From Nitrososphaerales archaeon (GTDB lineage: Archaea; Thermoproteota; Nitrososphaeria; Nitrososphaerales; CADDZS01), in contig JASHXQ010000050.1 in the NCBI GenBank assembly GCA_030043455.1, forward strand, positions 1-5,496: a stretch of DNA of 5,496 bases, in the 5' to 3' direction. The notes below the pieces were generated by a model. That model did not search any database. It had not been told where the DNA came from and saw only the letters and a list, made by a program, of their open reading frames with translations. Each line of letters opens with the position of its first letter. The stretch's first letter is position 1. Made by a program: the position numbers and the translations under genes. This document shows positions 1 to 5,496 of this stretch, piece by piece.

Positions 1-1
1 A

Positions 2-352
2 GAGTCAGGACTGGCGTTCGCGAAACCTTGGAGCGTGGAGGCTTCTAATAACGTGGCAGAGTACTCAGCGGCAATCCACGCACTGGAGTGGCTCAAGGCA
101 AATGGATTCACAGCCGCTCCGATCGTGCTGCGAGGAGATTCTCGCCTCATTATCAATCAGTTAAAGGGCAAGTTCAAAATCAAAGCCCCACGGCTCAAAG
201 AGCTTCATGCTCGCGCATCCAAGCTGGCAAAGGAATTCAAGAATCTTGGACTAGAATGGGTGGACCGTTCCAGAAACGCCGAGGCTGACCGGCTGAGCAG
301 GATCGCCTATCGAAAATACAGAATCGAATCCAAACGCCGAACTATCGCTTGA
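2..352 (+). CDS. rnhA: Ribonuclease HI-family protein, 5' end cut by window edge
   Basis: The reading frame is open from the left edge (first full codon at 2-4) to TGA at 350-352, giving 116 visible residues. Type 1 RNase H cleaves the RNA strand of RNA-DNA hybrids using a metal-binding set of acidic residues. Three are visible in family context: Glu in NNVAEY (codon 59-61), Asp in RGDSR (137-139) and Asp in NAEADRLS (287-289). The first catalytic Asp, normally near the N-terminus in a DG(A/S)..GNPG motif, would lie off the left edge. The segment NQLKGKFKIKAPRLKEL fits the compact archaeal/bacterial RNase HI family resembling the Sulfolobus enzyme. The C-terminus ends in a basic tail rich in Arg and Lys. 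A GTG at 35 is possible as a start but would discard conserved sequence, so the gene is read as partial. It lies 54 bases before pyrI on the same strand and may be co-transcribed with it. The family call is firm; the substrate is inferred. Confidence 0.85.
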   Translation, partial: ESGLAFAKPWSVEASNNVAEYSAAIHALEWLKANGFTAAPIVLRGDSRLIINQLKGKFKIKAPRLKELHARASKLAKEFKNLGLEWVDRSRNAEADRLSRIAYRKYRIESKRRTIA

Positions 353-361
353 TGCAAGCTT

Positions 362-370
362 CTTTTTAAG
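362..370 (+). promoter_or_regulatory. Possible TATA-like element upstream of pyrI
   Basis: The short T-rich stretch CTTTTTAAG in the gap between the RNase HI gene and pyrI resembles an archaeal TATA box. It sits about 37-45 bases before the pyrI start, so a transcript beginning about 25 bases downstream of it would have a very short leader. No clear purine-rich BRE precedes it. The match is weak, and the gap is short enough that pyrI could simply be read from the upstream promoter. Confidence 0.2.
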
Positions 371-406
371 ATCCGGGAACGGTTAGTTATCCTTGAAGCT
401 GAGACT

Positions 407-916
407 TTGGACTCTGCCTCCGCCTCTCTAGAAGACCCACAGCTCCTCATCCGGAGGATCAAGGAAGGCACAGTCATCGACCATATCCGGGCGGGTGAAG
501 CCCTGCGGGTCTTGCAGATCCTGGGAATCACCGGAAAAGAAGGCGAGATCGTGAGCGTTGCGATGAATGTTCCCAGCTCCAAGATTACGAAAAAGGACGT
601 GGTAAAAGTGGCCAATCGTTTTCTGAAGAGCGACGATACTGACAAGCTCGCACTGGTCGCACCGCAGGCGACTGTAAATTTGATCCGGAACTACAAGGTG
701 TCGGAAAAAAGAAAGGTCGAGCTGCCTGCAGTTTTCCGGGGTCTGCTAAAATGCCCCAACCCGACCTGCGTGTCGAACATGCCGCACGAGCCGATCGTTT
801 CCACGATTGATGTAGTGGACAAGGAAACGCCTTTGTTGAAATGCAGATTCTGCCAGAGGCTCATCACCCCGAGCGATGCTGTGCTGATCGAATCCTCGGA
901 TTACAGCGATTCCTGA
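407..916 (+). CDS. pyrI: Aspartate carbamoyltransferase regulatory chain
   Basis: PyrI is the regulatory chain that assembles with catalytic PyrB trimers in cytoplasmic aspartate carbamoyltransferase, the committed step of pyrimidine synthesis, and passes on CTP/ATP allosteric signals. The N-terminal nucleotide-binding domain has GTVIDHIRAGEAL (from residue 21) and LALVAPQATVNLIRNYKV (from about 81). Residues matching the E. coli effector contacts are kept: D25/H26 (D19/H20), K67 (K60), N91 and Y96 (N84, Y89) and K101 (K94). The C-terminal zinc domain has C116-X4-C121 and C146-X2-C149, the usual four-Cys site that contacts PyrB. TTG at 407 is chosen because no ATG or GTG lies in frame between the TGA at 350-352 and the conserved core; no strong Shine-Dalgarno site precedes it. 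The length of 169 residues is slightly above the usual 150-155, from short N- and C-terminal extensions. pyrB is not visible next to it. Confidence 0.95.
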   Translation: MDSASASLEDPQLLIRRIKEGTVIDHIRAGEALRVLQILGITGKEGEIVSVAMNVPSSKITKKDVVKVANRFLKSDDTDKLALVAPQATVNLIRNYKVSEKRKVELPAVFRGLLKCPNPTCVSNMPHEPIVSTIDVVDKETPLLKCRFCQRLITPSDAVLIESSDYSDS

Positions 917-922
917 GGCAAA

Positions 923-1039
923 TCAGAGCTTCTTCTCCAAGACGAGGAGCAGGAAAACAAAGACCACAAGGAAAAGATTGAACATCATCGTATAGACCCA
1001 GAAGTTGCGGACGAACCACGGGGACAGCTTCAGGCCCAT
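923..1039 (-). CDS. Small single-pass membrane peptide at end of A-type ATP synthase operon
   Basis: This 38-codon frame runs from ATG at 1039-1037 to TGA at 925-923. The peptide begins MGLKLSPWFVRNFWVYTMM, continues with one strongly hydrophobic segment (about residues 12-34, dominated by Phe, Leu and Val) and ends EKKL, the pattern of a single membrane helix. The start is 9 bases after the subunit D stop on the same strand, comparable to the other spacings in the operon, which supports a real co-transcribed gene. No clear Shine-Dalgarno site precedes the ATG (TCTTCTTTC); translation may rely on coupling to subunit D. Methanosarcina operons carry a short gene, ahaG, in the same place after D. 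That is a positional parallel only; I cannot show homology or assign a function. Positive charges lie on both sides of the helix (K4, R11, K36, K37), so topology is unclear. The frame fills the whole gap between atpD and pyrI. Confidence 0.7.
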   Translation of the reverse strand: MGLKLSPWFVRNFWVYTMMFNLFLVVFVFLLLVLEKKL

Positions 1040-1048
1040 GAAAGAAGA

Positions 1049-1684
1049 CTACTTTTGTTCAAGTTTGGCTTTGATTGTCTTTAGGGTGACGAACGTCTCC
1101 CTCTCCATTTCGTCGAACCTCATCGAGATGTACTTCGCCTGGCCCTGCAATCGGGGCACGAGCACGTTTTCGATGGAGTTAACCCTGCGCTTGGTCTTGT
1201 CGATCTCGACCAGAATTTTGCGGAGGGAGTTTTCCACTTCCGCGATGTCGAGGATAATCTTCAGCGCAGCTTCAAAGTTCTTGATCGTTTGGTCTTCCTT
1301 AACGGAGAGCCCCATAAGGGCGTACTGCTCGTCAATCGCCTGAAAATTGGGATCCCGGCCCTGCAGTTCCGGAATTTTCACGCCCATCACGTTCCTCGTC
1401 TCGATGGAGAGGCCCTTCATTTTATTGACAACGTAGGCGACGCTCTCGAGCATGATCCGGCCGTGATACATTTCGGCGACTGCCAGCGACTCGTAGCTCT
1501 TGTCCATCGTCTCCTTGAGCTGCTTTCGGAGATCCAGCGCTTTCTTGTTGATTTTGAAAAACTCCACAATTAGGGCGGCCCTCTTTTTCTTGAGGAGGCT
1601 GAGGCCCTTGTTGGCTAGCTTGATCCGTGCGCGGAGCCTGAGGAGCTCCATGCGGGTGGGCTTGACGGTATCCCTCGAGGACAA
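1049..1684 (-). CDS. atpD: A-type ATP synthase subunit D (central stalk)
   Basis: Subunit D is the long coiled-coil shaft of the central stalk. It rotates inside the A3B3 hexamer and couples it, with F and C, to the membrane ring. The N-terminus carries the family signature VKPTRMELLRLRARIKLA followed by a Lys-rich repeat (KGLSLLKKKRAALIVEF) and a long helix. A second long helix covers about residues 145-211, giving the antiparallel hairpin typical of the family; the middle part (about 75-135) includes LSIETRNVMGVKIPEL. The length of 211 residues is normal. TTG at 1684 is taken as the start because it lies 17 bases after the subunit B stop, has a GGAAG site 8 bases upstream, and leaves the usual few residues before the signature; the internal ATG in PTRMELL would cut the signature. 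The gene ends with TAG, 9 bases before the small membrane-peptide gene. Confidence 0.95.
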   Translation of the reverse strand: MSSRDTVKPTRMELLRLRARIKLANKGLSLLKKKRAALIVEFFKINKKALDLRKQLKETMDKSYESLAVAEMYHGRIMLESVAYVVNKMKGLSIETRNVMGVKIPELQGRDPNFQAIDEQYALMGLSVKEDQTIKNFEAALKIILDIAEVENSLRKILVEIDKTKRRVNSIENVLVPRLQGQAKYISMRFDEMERETFVTLKTIKAKLEQK

Positions 1685-1692
1685 GCTCAGAT

Positions 1693-1697
1693 CTTCC
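1693..1697 (-). promoter_or_regulatory. Ribosome binding site supporting TTG start of subunit D
   Basis: GGAAG on the minus strand lies 8 bases before the TTG at 1684, inside the 17-base gap after the subunit B stop. It is a moderate match to the archaeal Shine-Dalgarno sequence and favours this TTG over the CTG six bases further upstream, which overlaps the site. Confidence 0.45.
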
Positions 1698-1701
1698 GAT
1701 T

Positions 1702-3099
1702 TTAAGCAGCGGTTTGTTTGGCTGGTTGTGCTACGTAGTACTTGTCGATGTACTCTTTCTTGATTCTCTTGAGCTCGTTCTGGGGCAACAAGCTAAGAAT
1801 ACTCCACCCGATCCCAAGAGTCTCCTCAATCGTTCTGTCCTCATACTTGCCCTGGCTCACGAATTCTTTTTCGAAGCGATCTGCGATGCGGAGGTACTGC
1901 CGGTCGGTCTCGGTCAGCGCTGCTTCGCCCACGATCGCGCTCAGCGCTCGCAGATCTCTTCCCTGGGCGTACGAGGAATAGAGCTGGTCCGCGACTCCCC
2001 TGTGATCTTCCCGCGTTCTCCCCTTGCCGATGCCCTGATTCATCAGCCTGGAAAGTGACGGAAGTACATCGATCGGCGGATAAACACCTCTGCGGTGGAG
2101 CTCCCTGCTGATTACGGTCTGCCCCTCGGTGATGTATCCGGTCAGGTCGGCGATCGGGTGCGTAATGTCGTCACCGGGCATGGAAAGAATCGGAATCTGC
2201 GTAATAGATCCTTTCTTCCCCTTGATGCGGCCGGCGCGTTCGTAAATCGACGCAAGGTCGGTATACATGTAGCCTGGATAACCCCGCCTGCCTGGAACTT
2301 CTTCTCTTGCCGAAGAAATTTCCCGGAGAGCTTCGCAGTAGTTGGTCATGTCCGTCAAAATGACGAGTACGTGGGTGTCGAGCTCAAAAGCAAGATACTC
2401 TGCAGCAGTGAGGGCCATCCTCGGAGTTATGATCCGTTCCATGGATGGATCGTCTGCGAGATTGAGGAAAAGTACCGCTCTTTCCAGAGCGCCGGTGTTT
2501 TCAAAATCCTTGATGAAGAAATTTGCTTCCTCGCTTGTAATGCCCATAGCGCCGAAAACGACGGCGAAGGTTTCCTGCTTACCGAGGACTTTGGCCTGCC
2601 GGGCAATCTGCGCAGCGATGTCGTTGTGAGGCAGTCCCGCTGCGGAAAAGATCGGAAGTTTCTGTCCCCTGACCAGCGTGTTCATTCCATCCACGGCGGA
2701 GAGACCGGTCTGGATGAATTCTGAAGGTTCGGCTCGCGAGTCCGGATTGATCGCCGCACCGGAAATGTCATTTCTCTCGGAAGAAACGATTGGAGGACCG
2801 TGATCTCGGGGCTGCCCTAACCCGGTAAAAATCCTTCCCAGAATTTCGTCTGAAACCGGGAGTTTGACAGTCTCTCCCCTGAATTTGACTCGGGTATGGG
2901 GCAGATCCAGTCCTGTCGTAGTTCCAAAAATCTGCACTACAGCAAGACCCCGACTCGTCTCGAGCACCTGCCCATTCCTCGTCTCTCCATCGGGAAGCGT
3001 AATTTCGACCAGCTCGTTGTATCCGGCGTTATTCACGCCGTCGACAAAAAGCAGCGGCCCAGCCACGCGGTTTACTGAAGTGTATTCTATTCTGCTCAT
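1702..3099 (-). CDS. atpB: A-type ATP synthase subunit B (non-catalytic nucleotide-binding subunit)
   Basis: Subunit B alternates with subunit A in the A3B3 head and completes the catalytic sites at the A/B interfaces. Domains in order: a beta-barrel (about 1-75; [18 protein letters not shown]), the nucleotide-binding core (about 80-360) and a C-terminal helical domain. The core has the degenerate, non-catalytic P-loop region characteristic of [11 protein letters not shown] at 151-160, in place of a GxxxxGK(S/T) loop. It also has [21 protein letters not shown] (247-267), [20 protein letters not shown] (271-290) and [15 protein letters not shown] (344-358); R351 is the likely interface arginine. 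The length of 465 residues is typical. The ATG at 3099 lies 15 bases after the subunit A stop and has a good ribosome site (GGGTGA). The tail KQTAA is short and not conserved. All expected motifs are intact. Confidence 0.98.
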   Translation of the reverse strand: MSRIEYTSVNRVAGPLLFVDGVNNAGYNELVEITLPDGETRNGQVLETSRGLAVVQIFGTTTGLDLPHTRVKFRGETVKLPVSDEILGRIFTGLGQPRDHGPPIVSSERNDISGAAINPDSRAEPSEFIQTGLSAVDGMNTLVRGQKLPIFSAAGLPHNDIAAQIARQAKVLGKQETFAVVFGAMGITSEEANFFIKDFENTGALERAVLFLNLADDPSMERIITPRMALTAAEYLAFELDTHVLVILTDMTNYCEALREISSAREEVPGRRGYPGYMYTDLASIYERAGRIKGKKGSITQIPILSMPGDDITHPIADLTGYITEGQTVISRELHRRGVYPPIDVLPSLSRLMNQGIGKGRTREDHRGVADQLYSSYAQGRDLRALSAIVGEAALTETDRQYLRIADRFEKEFVSQGKYEDRTIEETLGIGWSILSLLPQNELKRIKKEYIDKYYVAQPAKQTAA

Positions 3100-3107
3100 T
3101 TCTCTTT

Positions 3108-3113
3108 CACCCT
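3108..3113 (-). promoter_or_regulatory. Ribosome binding site of subunit B
   Basis: AGGGTG(A) on the minus strand lies about 8 bases before the subunit B ATG, within the 15-base gap after the subunit A stop. It is the clearest Shine-Dalgarno match seen among the operon junctions in this window. Confidence 0.6.
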
Positions 3114-3114
3114 T

Positions 3115-4866
3115 TTACTCTCTCAGCTGTTTGAACTCGTCATCGGCTTCTTTCAGGATTCCATTAAGCTCCGTGTCGCTCACATTTTCAGGAATTTCCT
3201 TCATCCTCCCGATCCGGTCTCGCACCTCTAGGGCAGTAATCCTCGCAAGCGGGACACCGGCTTCTACGGCTTGCTGCTCTAACTCCTGATACCGGAGAAT
3301 CACCTTCATCATGAGATAGTCCTTCTTGAAGGAAGTAAAAGTGTCGACGTCCTGATAGGCACTCTGTTGCAAAAAGTCCTCCCTGATCATACGCGCCGAG
3401 TCCAGAACGGCTCTCTCCTTCTCCGGCAGGGCATCTGGTCCTACGAGTTGTACGATTTCTTGGAGCTCCGCCTCTTGCTGTAAAGTGAGCATAGCTTGCG
3501 ACTGCATGTCCAGCCAGTCCGGCGCGACATTTTTCGCAAACCAGTCCTTCAGAGTATCTTTGTAGAGAGAATAACTCGTGAGCCAGTTGATTGCGGGGAA
3601 ATGCCTCCTCGAAGCCAAGCTTGCATCCAACCCCCAGAACACTCTCGTGACCCGGAGGGTATTCTGCGATACGGGCTCGGAGATATCCCCTCCAGGCGGT
3701 GACACTGCGCCTATGACGGAAATGGAACCTGTCCTATTCTCTCCAACCAACGTCTTGACTGTTCCTGCGCGTTCGTAGAACTCTGCAAGCCTTCTTCCGA
3801 GATAAGCTGGATAACCCTCCTCACCGGGCATTTCTTCTAGACGTCCACTGATCTCTCTCAGAGCCTCAGCCCACCTGGAGGTGCTGTCTGCCATGAGGGC
3901 CACAGCGTACCCCATGTCCCGGAAATATTCAGCGATAGTGATCCCCGTGTAAATGCTGGCTTCCCTCGCCGCGACCGGCATGTTAGAGGTATTGGCAATG
4001 AGGATGGTCCTCTCCATGAGCGGCCGCTTCGTACGAGGATCTTCGAGCTCAGGAAAAGTGGTAAGCACCTCGGTCATTTCATTGCCACGCTCGCCACAAC
4101 CCACGTAAACGATAATGTTGGCGTCCGCCCACTTTGCCAATTGCTGCTGGGTCACCGTCTTTCCTGAACCAAAGGGCCCAGGGATACACGCGGTACCCCC
4201 ACGAGCAATGGGGAAGAACGCGTCAATCACTCTTTGCCCCGTGACCAGCAGGGCGTTAGGCTCCAGCTTCTCCTGGAAAGGCCTGGGTCTCCGGACTTCC
4301 CAGCGCTGCATCATTGGAAAAGTCTTGGAGTCGCCCGACACCGTCTTGATCGAATAGATGGGTTCTTCAATCGTGAAATCACCATCGCTGATGTCAGTGA
4401 GCAACCCCGAGACACCATTCGGGCAGATGATGCGGTGCTCCACAATTGCGGTTTCCTGGACAGTACCCAGAACATCGCCCGTAACCACCTCAGTTCCTTT
4501 TTTGATAGAGGGAACGAATTTCCATTTCTTTTGTTTGTCGAGAGCTTCAGTGACGACCCCCCTTTTGATAAAGTCCCCACTTTTCTCCTTGATAATTTCG
4601 AGTGGACGCTGTATCCCGTCAAAGATCGAAGTGGCTAGTCCCGGGCCTAGCTCCGCGGAAAGCGGGGTGCCGGTGTTATCGACCTTCTCTCCGGGCCTGA
4701 TCCCAGCAGTGTCTTCGTAAACTTGAATCGAAGCGACATCGCTATTCAGTCTGATCACTTCTCCTATCAGACCTTCTTCTCCTACCCTAACGACATCAAA
4801 CATCTTCGCGCCGGTTAATTCCTCGGCCTCGACGACAGGGCCGGAAATCTTCAGAATTCTACCCAA
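3115..4866 (-). CDS. atpA: A-type ATP synthase catalytic subunit A
   Basis: Subunit A binds and interconverts ADP+Pi and ATP in the A3B3 head. Domains in order: the N-terminal barrel beginning with the family hallmark [14 protein letters not shown]; the A-specific 'non-homologous' insert (about 110-195) ending in [14 protein letters not shown]; the nucleotide-binding core; and a C-terminal helical domain from about 440. The P-loop GPFGSGKT is at 230-237 with catalytic K236 (codon 4161-4159). The catalytic Glu is E259 in GCGERGNEM. Further core motifs are [20 protein letters not shown] (325-344) and [11 protein letters not shown] (389-399). The length of 583 residues is normal, and no intein interrupts the P-loop, a known insertion site in some archaeal subunit A genes. 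TTG at 4866 is the only possible start: an in-frame TAA lies three codons upstream (4875-4873), and GRI must follow the initiator directly. It lies 26 bases after the subunit F stop. Confidence 0.98.
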   Translation of the reverse strand: MGRILKISGPVVEAEELTGAKMFDVVRVGEEGLIGEVIRLNSDVASIQVYEDTAGIRPGEKVDNTGTPLSAELGPGLATSIFDGIQRPLEIIKEKSGDFIKRGVVTEALDKQKKWKFVPSIKKGTEVVTGDVLGTVQETAIVEHRIICPNGVSGLLTDISDGDFTIEEPIYSIKTVSGDSKTFPMMQRWEVRRPRPFQEKLEPNALLVTGQRVIDAFFPIARGGTACIPGPFGSGKTVTQQQLAKWADANIIVYVGCGERGNEMTEVLTTFPELEDPRTKRPLMERTILIANTSNMPVAAREASIYTGITIAEYFRDMGYAVALMADSTSRWAEALREISGRLEEMPGEEGYPAYLGRRLAEFYERAGTVKTLVGENRTGSISVIGAVSPPGGDISEPVSQNTLRVTRVFWGLDASLASRRHFPAINWLTSYSLYKDTLKDWFAKNVAPDWLDMQSQAMLTLQQEAELQEIVQLVGPDALPEKERAVLDSARMIREDFLQQSAYQDVDTFTSFKKDYLMMKVILRYQELEQQAVEAGVPLARITALEVRDRIGRMKEIPENVSDTELNGILKEADDEFKQLRE

Positions 4867-4881
4867 CTTTCTTTACTCTAA

Positions 4882-4887
4882 CTCCCC
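4882..4887 (-). promoter_or_regulatory. Probable, widely spaced ribosome binding site of subunit A
   Basis: GGGGAG on the minus strand is the only Shine-Dalgarno-like sequence in the 26-base gap before subunit A, but 15 bases separate it from the TTG start, more than the usual 5-10. The start itself is not in doubt because of the in-frame stop just upstream. Initiation may be helped by translation coming from subunit F. Confidence 0.35.
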
Positions 4888-4892
4888 TTTCC

Positions 4893-5237
4893 TTAGCCAC
4901 TGAGATTTATGCCTATTGACTTTCGAATGAGCTCTTGCAAAGATTCCTCAGAACCCTCAGTTGTACCCCGTTTTCCCGGAACGAAAACCACGATAGGTTT
5001 CGAGGAAGATTCCACCGCATTTTCCAGTCTCCAGTCCATGTACTTTCGGATCGAGCTGCTCGCAATGATGATGCCGATTTCTTCTCTCTTCAAAAGCTCG
5101 CCTAATTTTTTCGCGGCTACCTCTCCCTCAACCGTGTACCACTCAGACACTCCCGCGAGCCGGAAACCCAGAGTCAGTGCCTCTTCTCCTATGACTACAG
5201 TTCTGTCGGAAGCTTGTTGTTGTTGCTTTGCTGCCAT
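4893..5237 (-). CDS. atpF: A-type ATP synthase subunit F (central stalk)
   Basis: Subunit F binds subunit D near the base of the A3B3 head and forms part of the rotating central stalk. The family's conserved start of the fold is clear: TVVIGEEALTLGFRLAGV (about residues 13-30), followed by a Rossmann-like alternation with EEIGIIIASSSIRKYM (about 52-67), KPIVVFVPGKRG (about 80-91) and a C-terminal helix (ESLQELIRKSIGI). The length is 114 residues, about ten more than usual. The extra residues are an N-terminal MAAKQQQQASD stretch encoded partly by four CAA codons in a row. ATG at 5237 is used because no other start codon lies before the conserved VVIG. It is 17 bases after the subunit C stop; the upstream ribosome site is weak (GGGAT). 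The gene ends with TAA, 26 bases before subunit A. Confidence 0.95.
   Translation of the reverse strand: MAAKQQQQASDRTVVIGEEALTLGFRLAGVSEWYTVEGEVAAKKLGELLKREEIGIIIASSSIRKYMDWRLENAVESSSKPIVVFVPGKRGTTEGSEESLQELIRKSIGINLSG
5214..5225 (-). repeat. Four-unit CAA repeat inside subunit F
   Basis: Read on the minus strand, four CAA triplets in a row encode Q5-Q8 at the N-terminus of subunit F, just before the conserved fold. Tracts of this kind can change by whole codons without breaking the frame. The run is short and may simply reflect an unconstrained N-terminal tail. Confidence 0.6.
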
Positions 5238-5254
5238 GATCGATCCCAGAATTT

Positions 5255-5496
5255 CTATGCAAAAAATAAGGAGGCTTTGATCTCTGCCTCGGGGACGTTG
5301 TTTTGCTTCCCCCGGATTATTTTAGTCAGGTTCTCCACTTCCAATTCTTTGAGCATGACGTAAGCCACGATGGACGCCAAAGACGGGGGCGCAACTCGAA
5401 GGGAGGTGATGGTCTTTTGAGTCATCTTTTTCTCGAGCAAATTCTCCACGGGTACCAACCCTTCCGTTCTGTACTCGACCAGAGATTCGGTCAGAT
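5255..5496 (-). CDS. atpC: A-type ATP synthase subunit C, C-terminal part (cut by window edge)
   Basis: The frame is open from the right edge (first full codon 5494-5492) to TAG at 5257-5255, giving 80 residues. A TTG at 5458 lies inside the gene and is not the start; the open frame continues without a stop to the edge, reading LTESLVEYRTEGLVPVENLL. Subunit C is the funnel-shaped adaptor (vATP-synt_AC39 family) that joins the central stalk to the proteolipid ring. The visible C-terminal end carries its typical feature: a helical region with LASIVAYVMLKELEVENLTK followed by IIRGKQNNVPEAEI, corresponding to the conserved 'K..E..NL..I..GK' block near the end of the family. Its place directly before subunit F matches the common E-C-F-A-B-D order. 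The call rests on this short region plus context, so it is slightly less certain than the neighbours. Confidence 0.9.
   Translation of the reverse strand, partial: LTESLVEYRTEGLVPVENLLEKKMTQKTITSLRVAPPSLASIVAYVMLKELEVENLTKIIRGKQNNVPEAEIKASLFFA

Noticed and set aside
35..37. GTG as the true start of the RNase HI gene
   Set aside because: The frame is open to the window edge, and this start would remove the first strand and catalytic Asp of the fold, so the gene is better read as cut by the edge.
307..645. 112-residue minus-strand open frame opposite pyrI
   Set aside because: It covers the conserved nucleotide-binding domain of pyrI on the other strand and the translation is low in complexity, rich in Ser, Arg and Ile, with no motif.
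1005..1343. 112-residue plus-strand open frame opposite subunit D
   Set aside because: Antisense to the conserved coiled-coil gene; nothing in it resembles a known protein, and the minus-strand reading explains the region fully.
2095..2724. 209-residue plus-strand open frame opposite subunit B
   Set aside because: It lies wholly antisense to a well-conserved B gene, its translation shows no family motif and it is rich in Cys, His and Arg as expected of a complementary-frame shadow.
4234..4638. 134-residue plus-strand open frame opposite subunit A
   Set aside because: Antisense to the catalytic core of subunit A, with no recognisable domain; several overlapping frames of the same kind occur here, as is typical of shadow frames.
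5238..5245. GATCGATC palindrome just before the subunit F start
   Set aside because: An eight-base palindrome is expected by chance in several kilobases and it does not belong to a larger inverted repeat.
1..5496. Mobile element, CRISPR array, defence system, tRNA or rRNA
   Set aside because: No spaced direct repeats, terminal inverted repeats, transposase-like frames or RNA-gene cores were seen; nearly the whole window is explained by housekeeping genes.

Overview
The window is archaeal. It holds most of the distal half of an A-type (archaeal V/A-type) ATP synthase operon on the minus strand, facing a short plus-strand pair made of a ribonuclease HI-like gene and pyrI. Archaeal origin is inferred from the A-type subunits A, B, D, F and C, the archaeal-style P-loop GPFGSGKT in subunit A, an aspartate carbamoyltransferase regulatory chain, and frequent TTG starts (pyrI, subunit A, subunit D). 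The order C-F-A-B-D matches the tail of the H-I-K-E-C-F-A-B-D arrangement known from many euryarchaea, but the sequence alone does not fix the lineage.

Plus strand, 2-916: the window opens inside an RNase HI-family gene whose start, including the first catalytic Asp, lies off the left edge. After 54 bases comes pyrI, the zinc-binding, nucleotide-sensing chain of aspartate carbamoyltransferase. It keeps all four zinc cysteines and the main CTP-contact residues. No pyrB lies beside it in the visible sequence.

Minus strand, 923-5496, transcribed right to left: the C-terminal part of subunit C (cut by the right edge), subunit F, catalytic subunit A, regulatory/nucleotide-binding subunit B, the central-stalk coiled-coil subunit D, and then a 38-codon gene for a single-pass membrane peptide 9 bases after subunit D. 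Gaps between genes are 9-26 bases, so this is one transcription unit. A and B form the A3B3 hexamer, D and F the rotating central stalk, and C the adaptor to the membrane ring. The membrane and peripheral-stalk subunits (H, I, K, E) and the operon promoter would lie beyond the right edge.

The two transcription units converge with only 6 bases between the pyrI stop and the stop of the small membrane-peptide gene. No stem-loop or strong T-tract terminator was seen there. Coding sequence fills nearly the whole window, and no gap exceeds 60 bases. The least ordinary item is the 38-residue peptide, which sits where Methanosarcina carries ahaG and lies in the same reading frame as subunit D, separated from it by one amber codon plus three codons.
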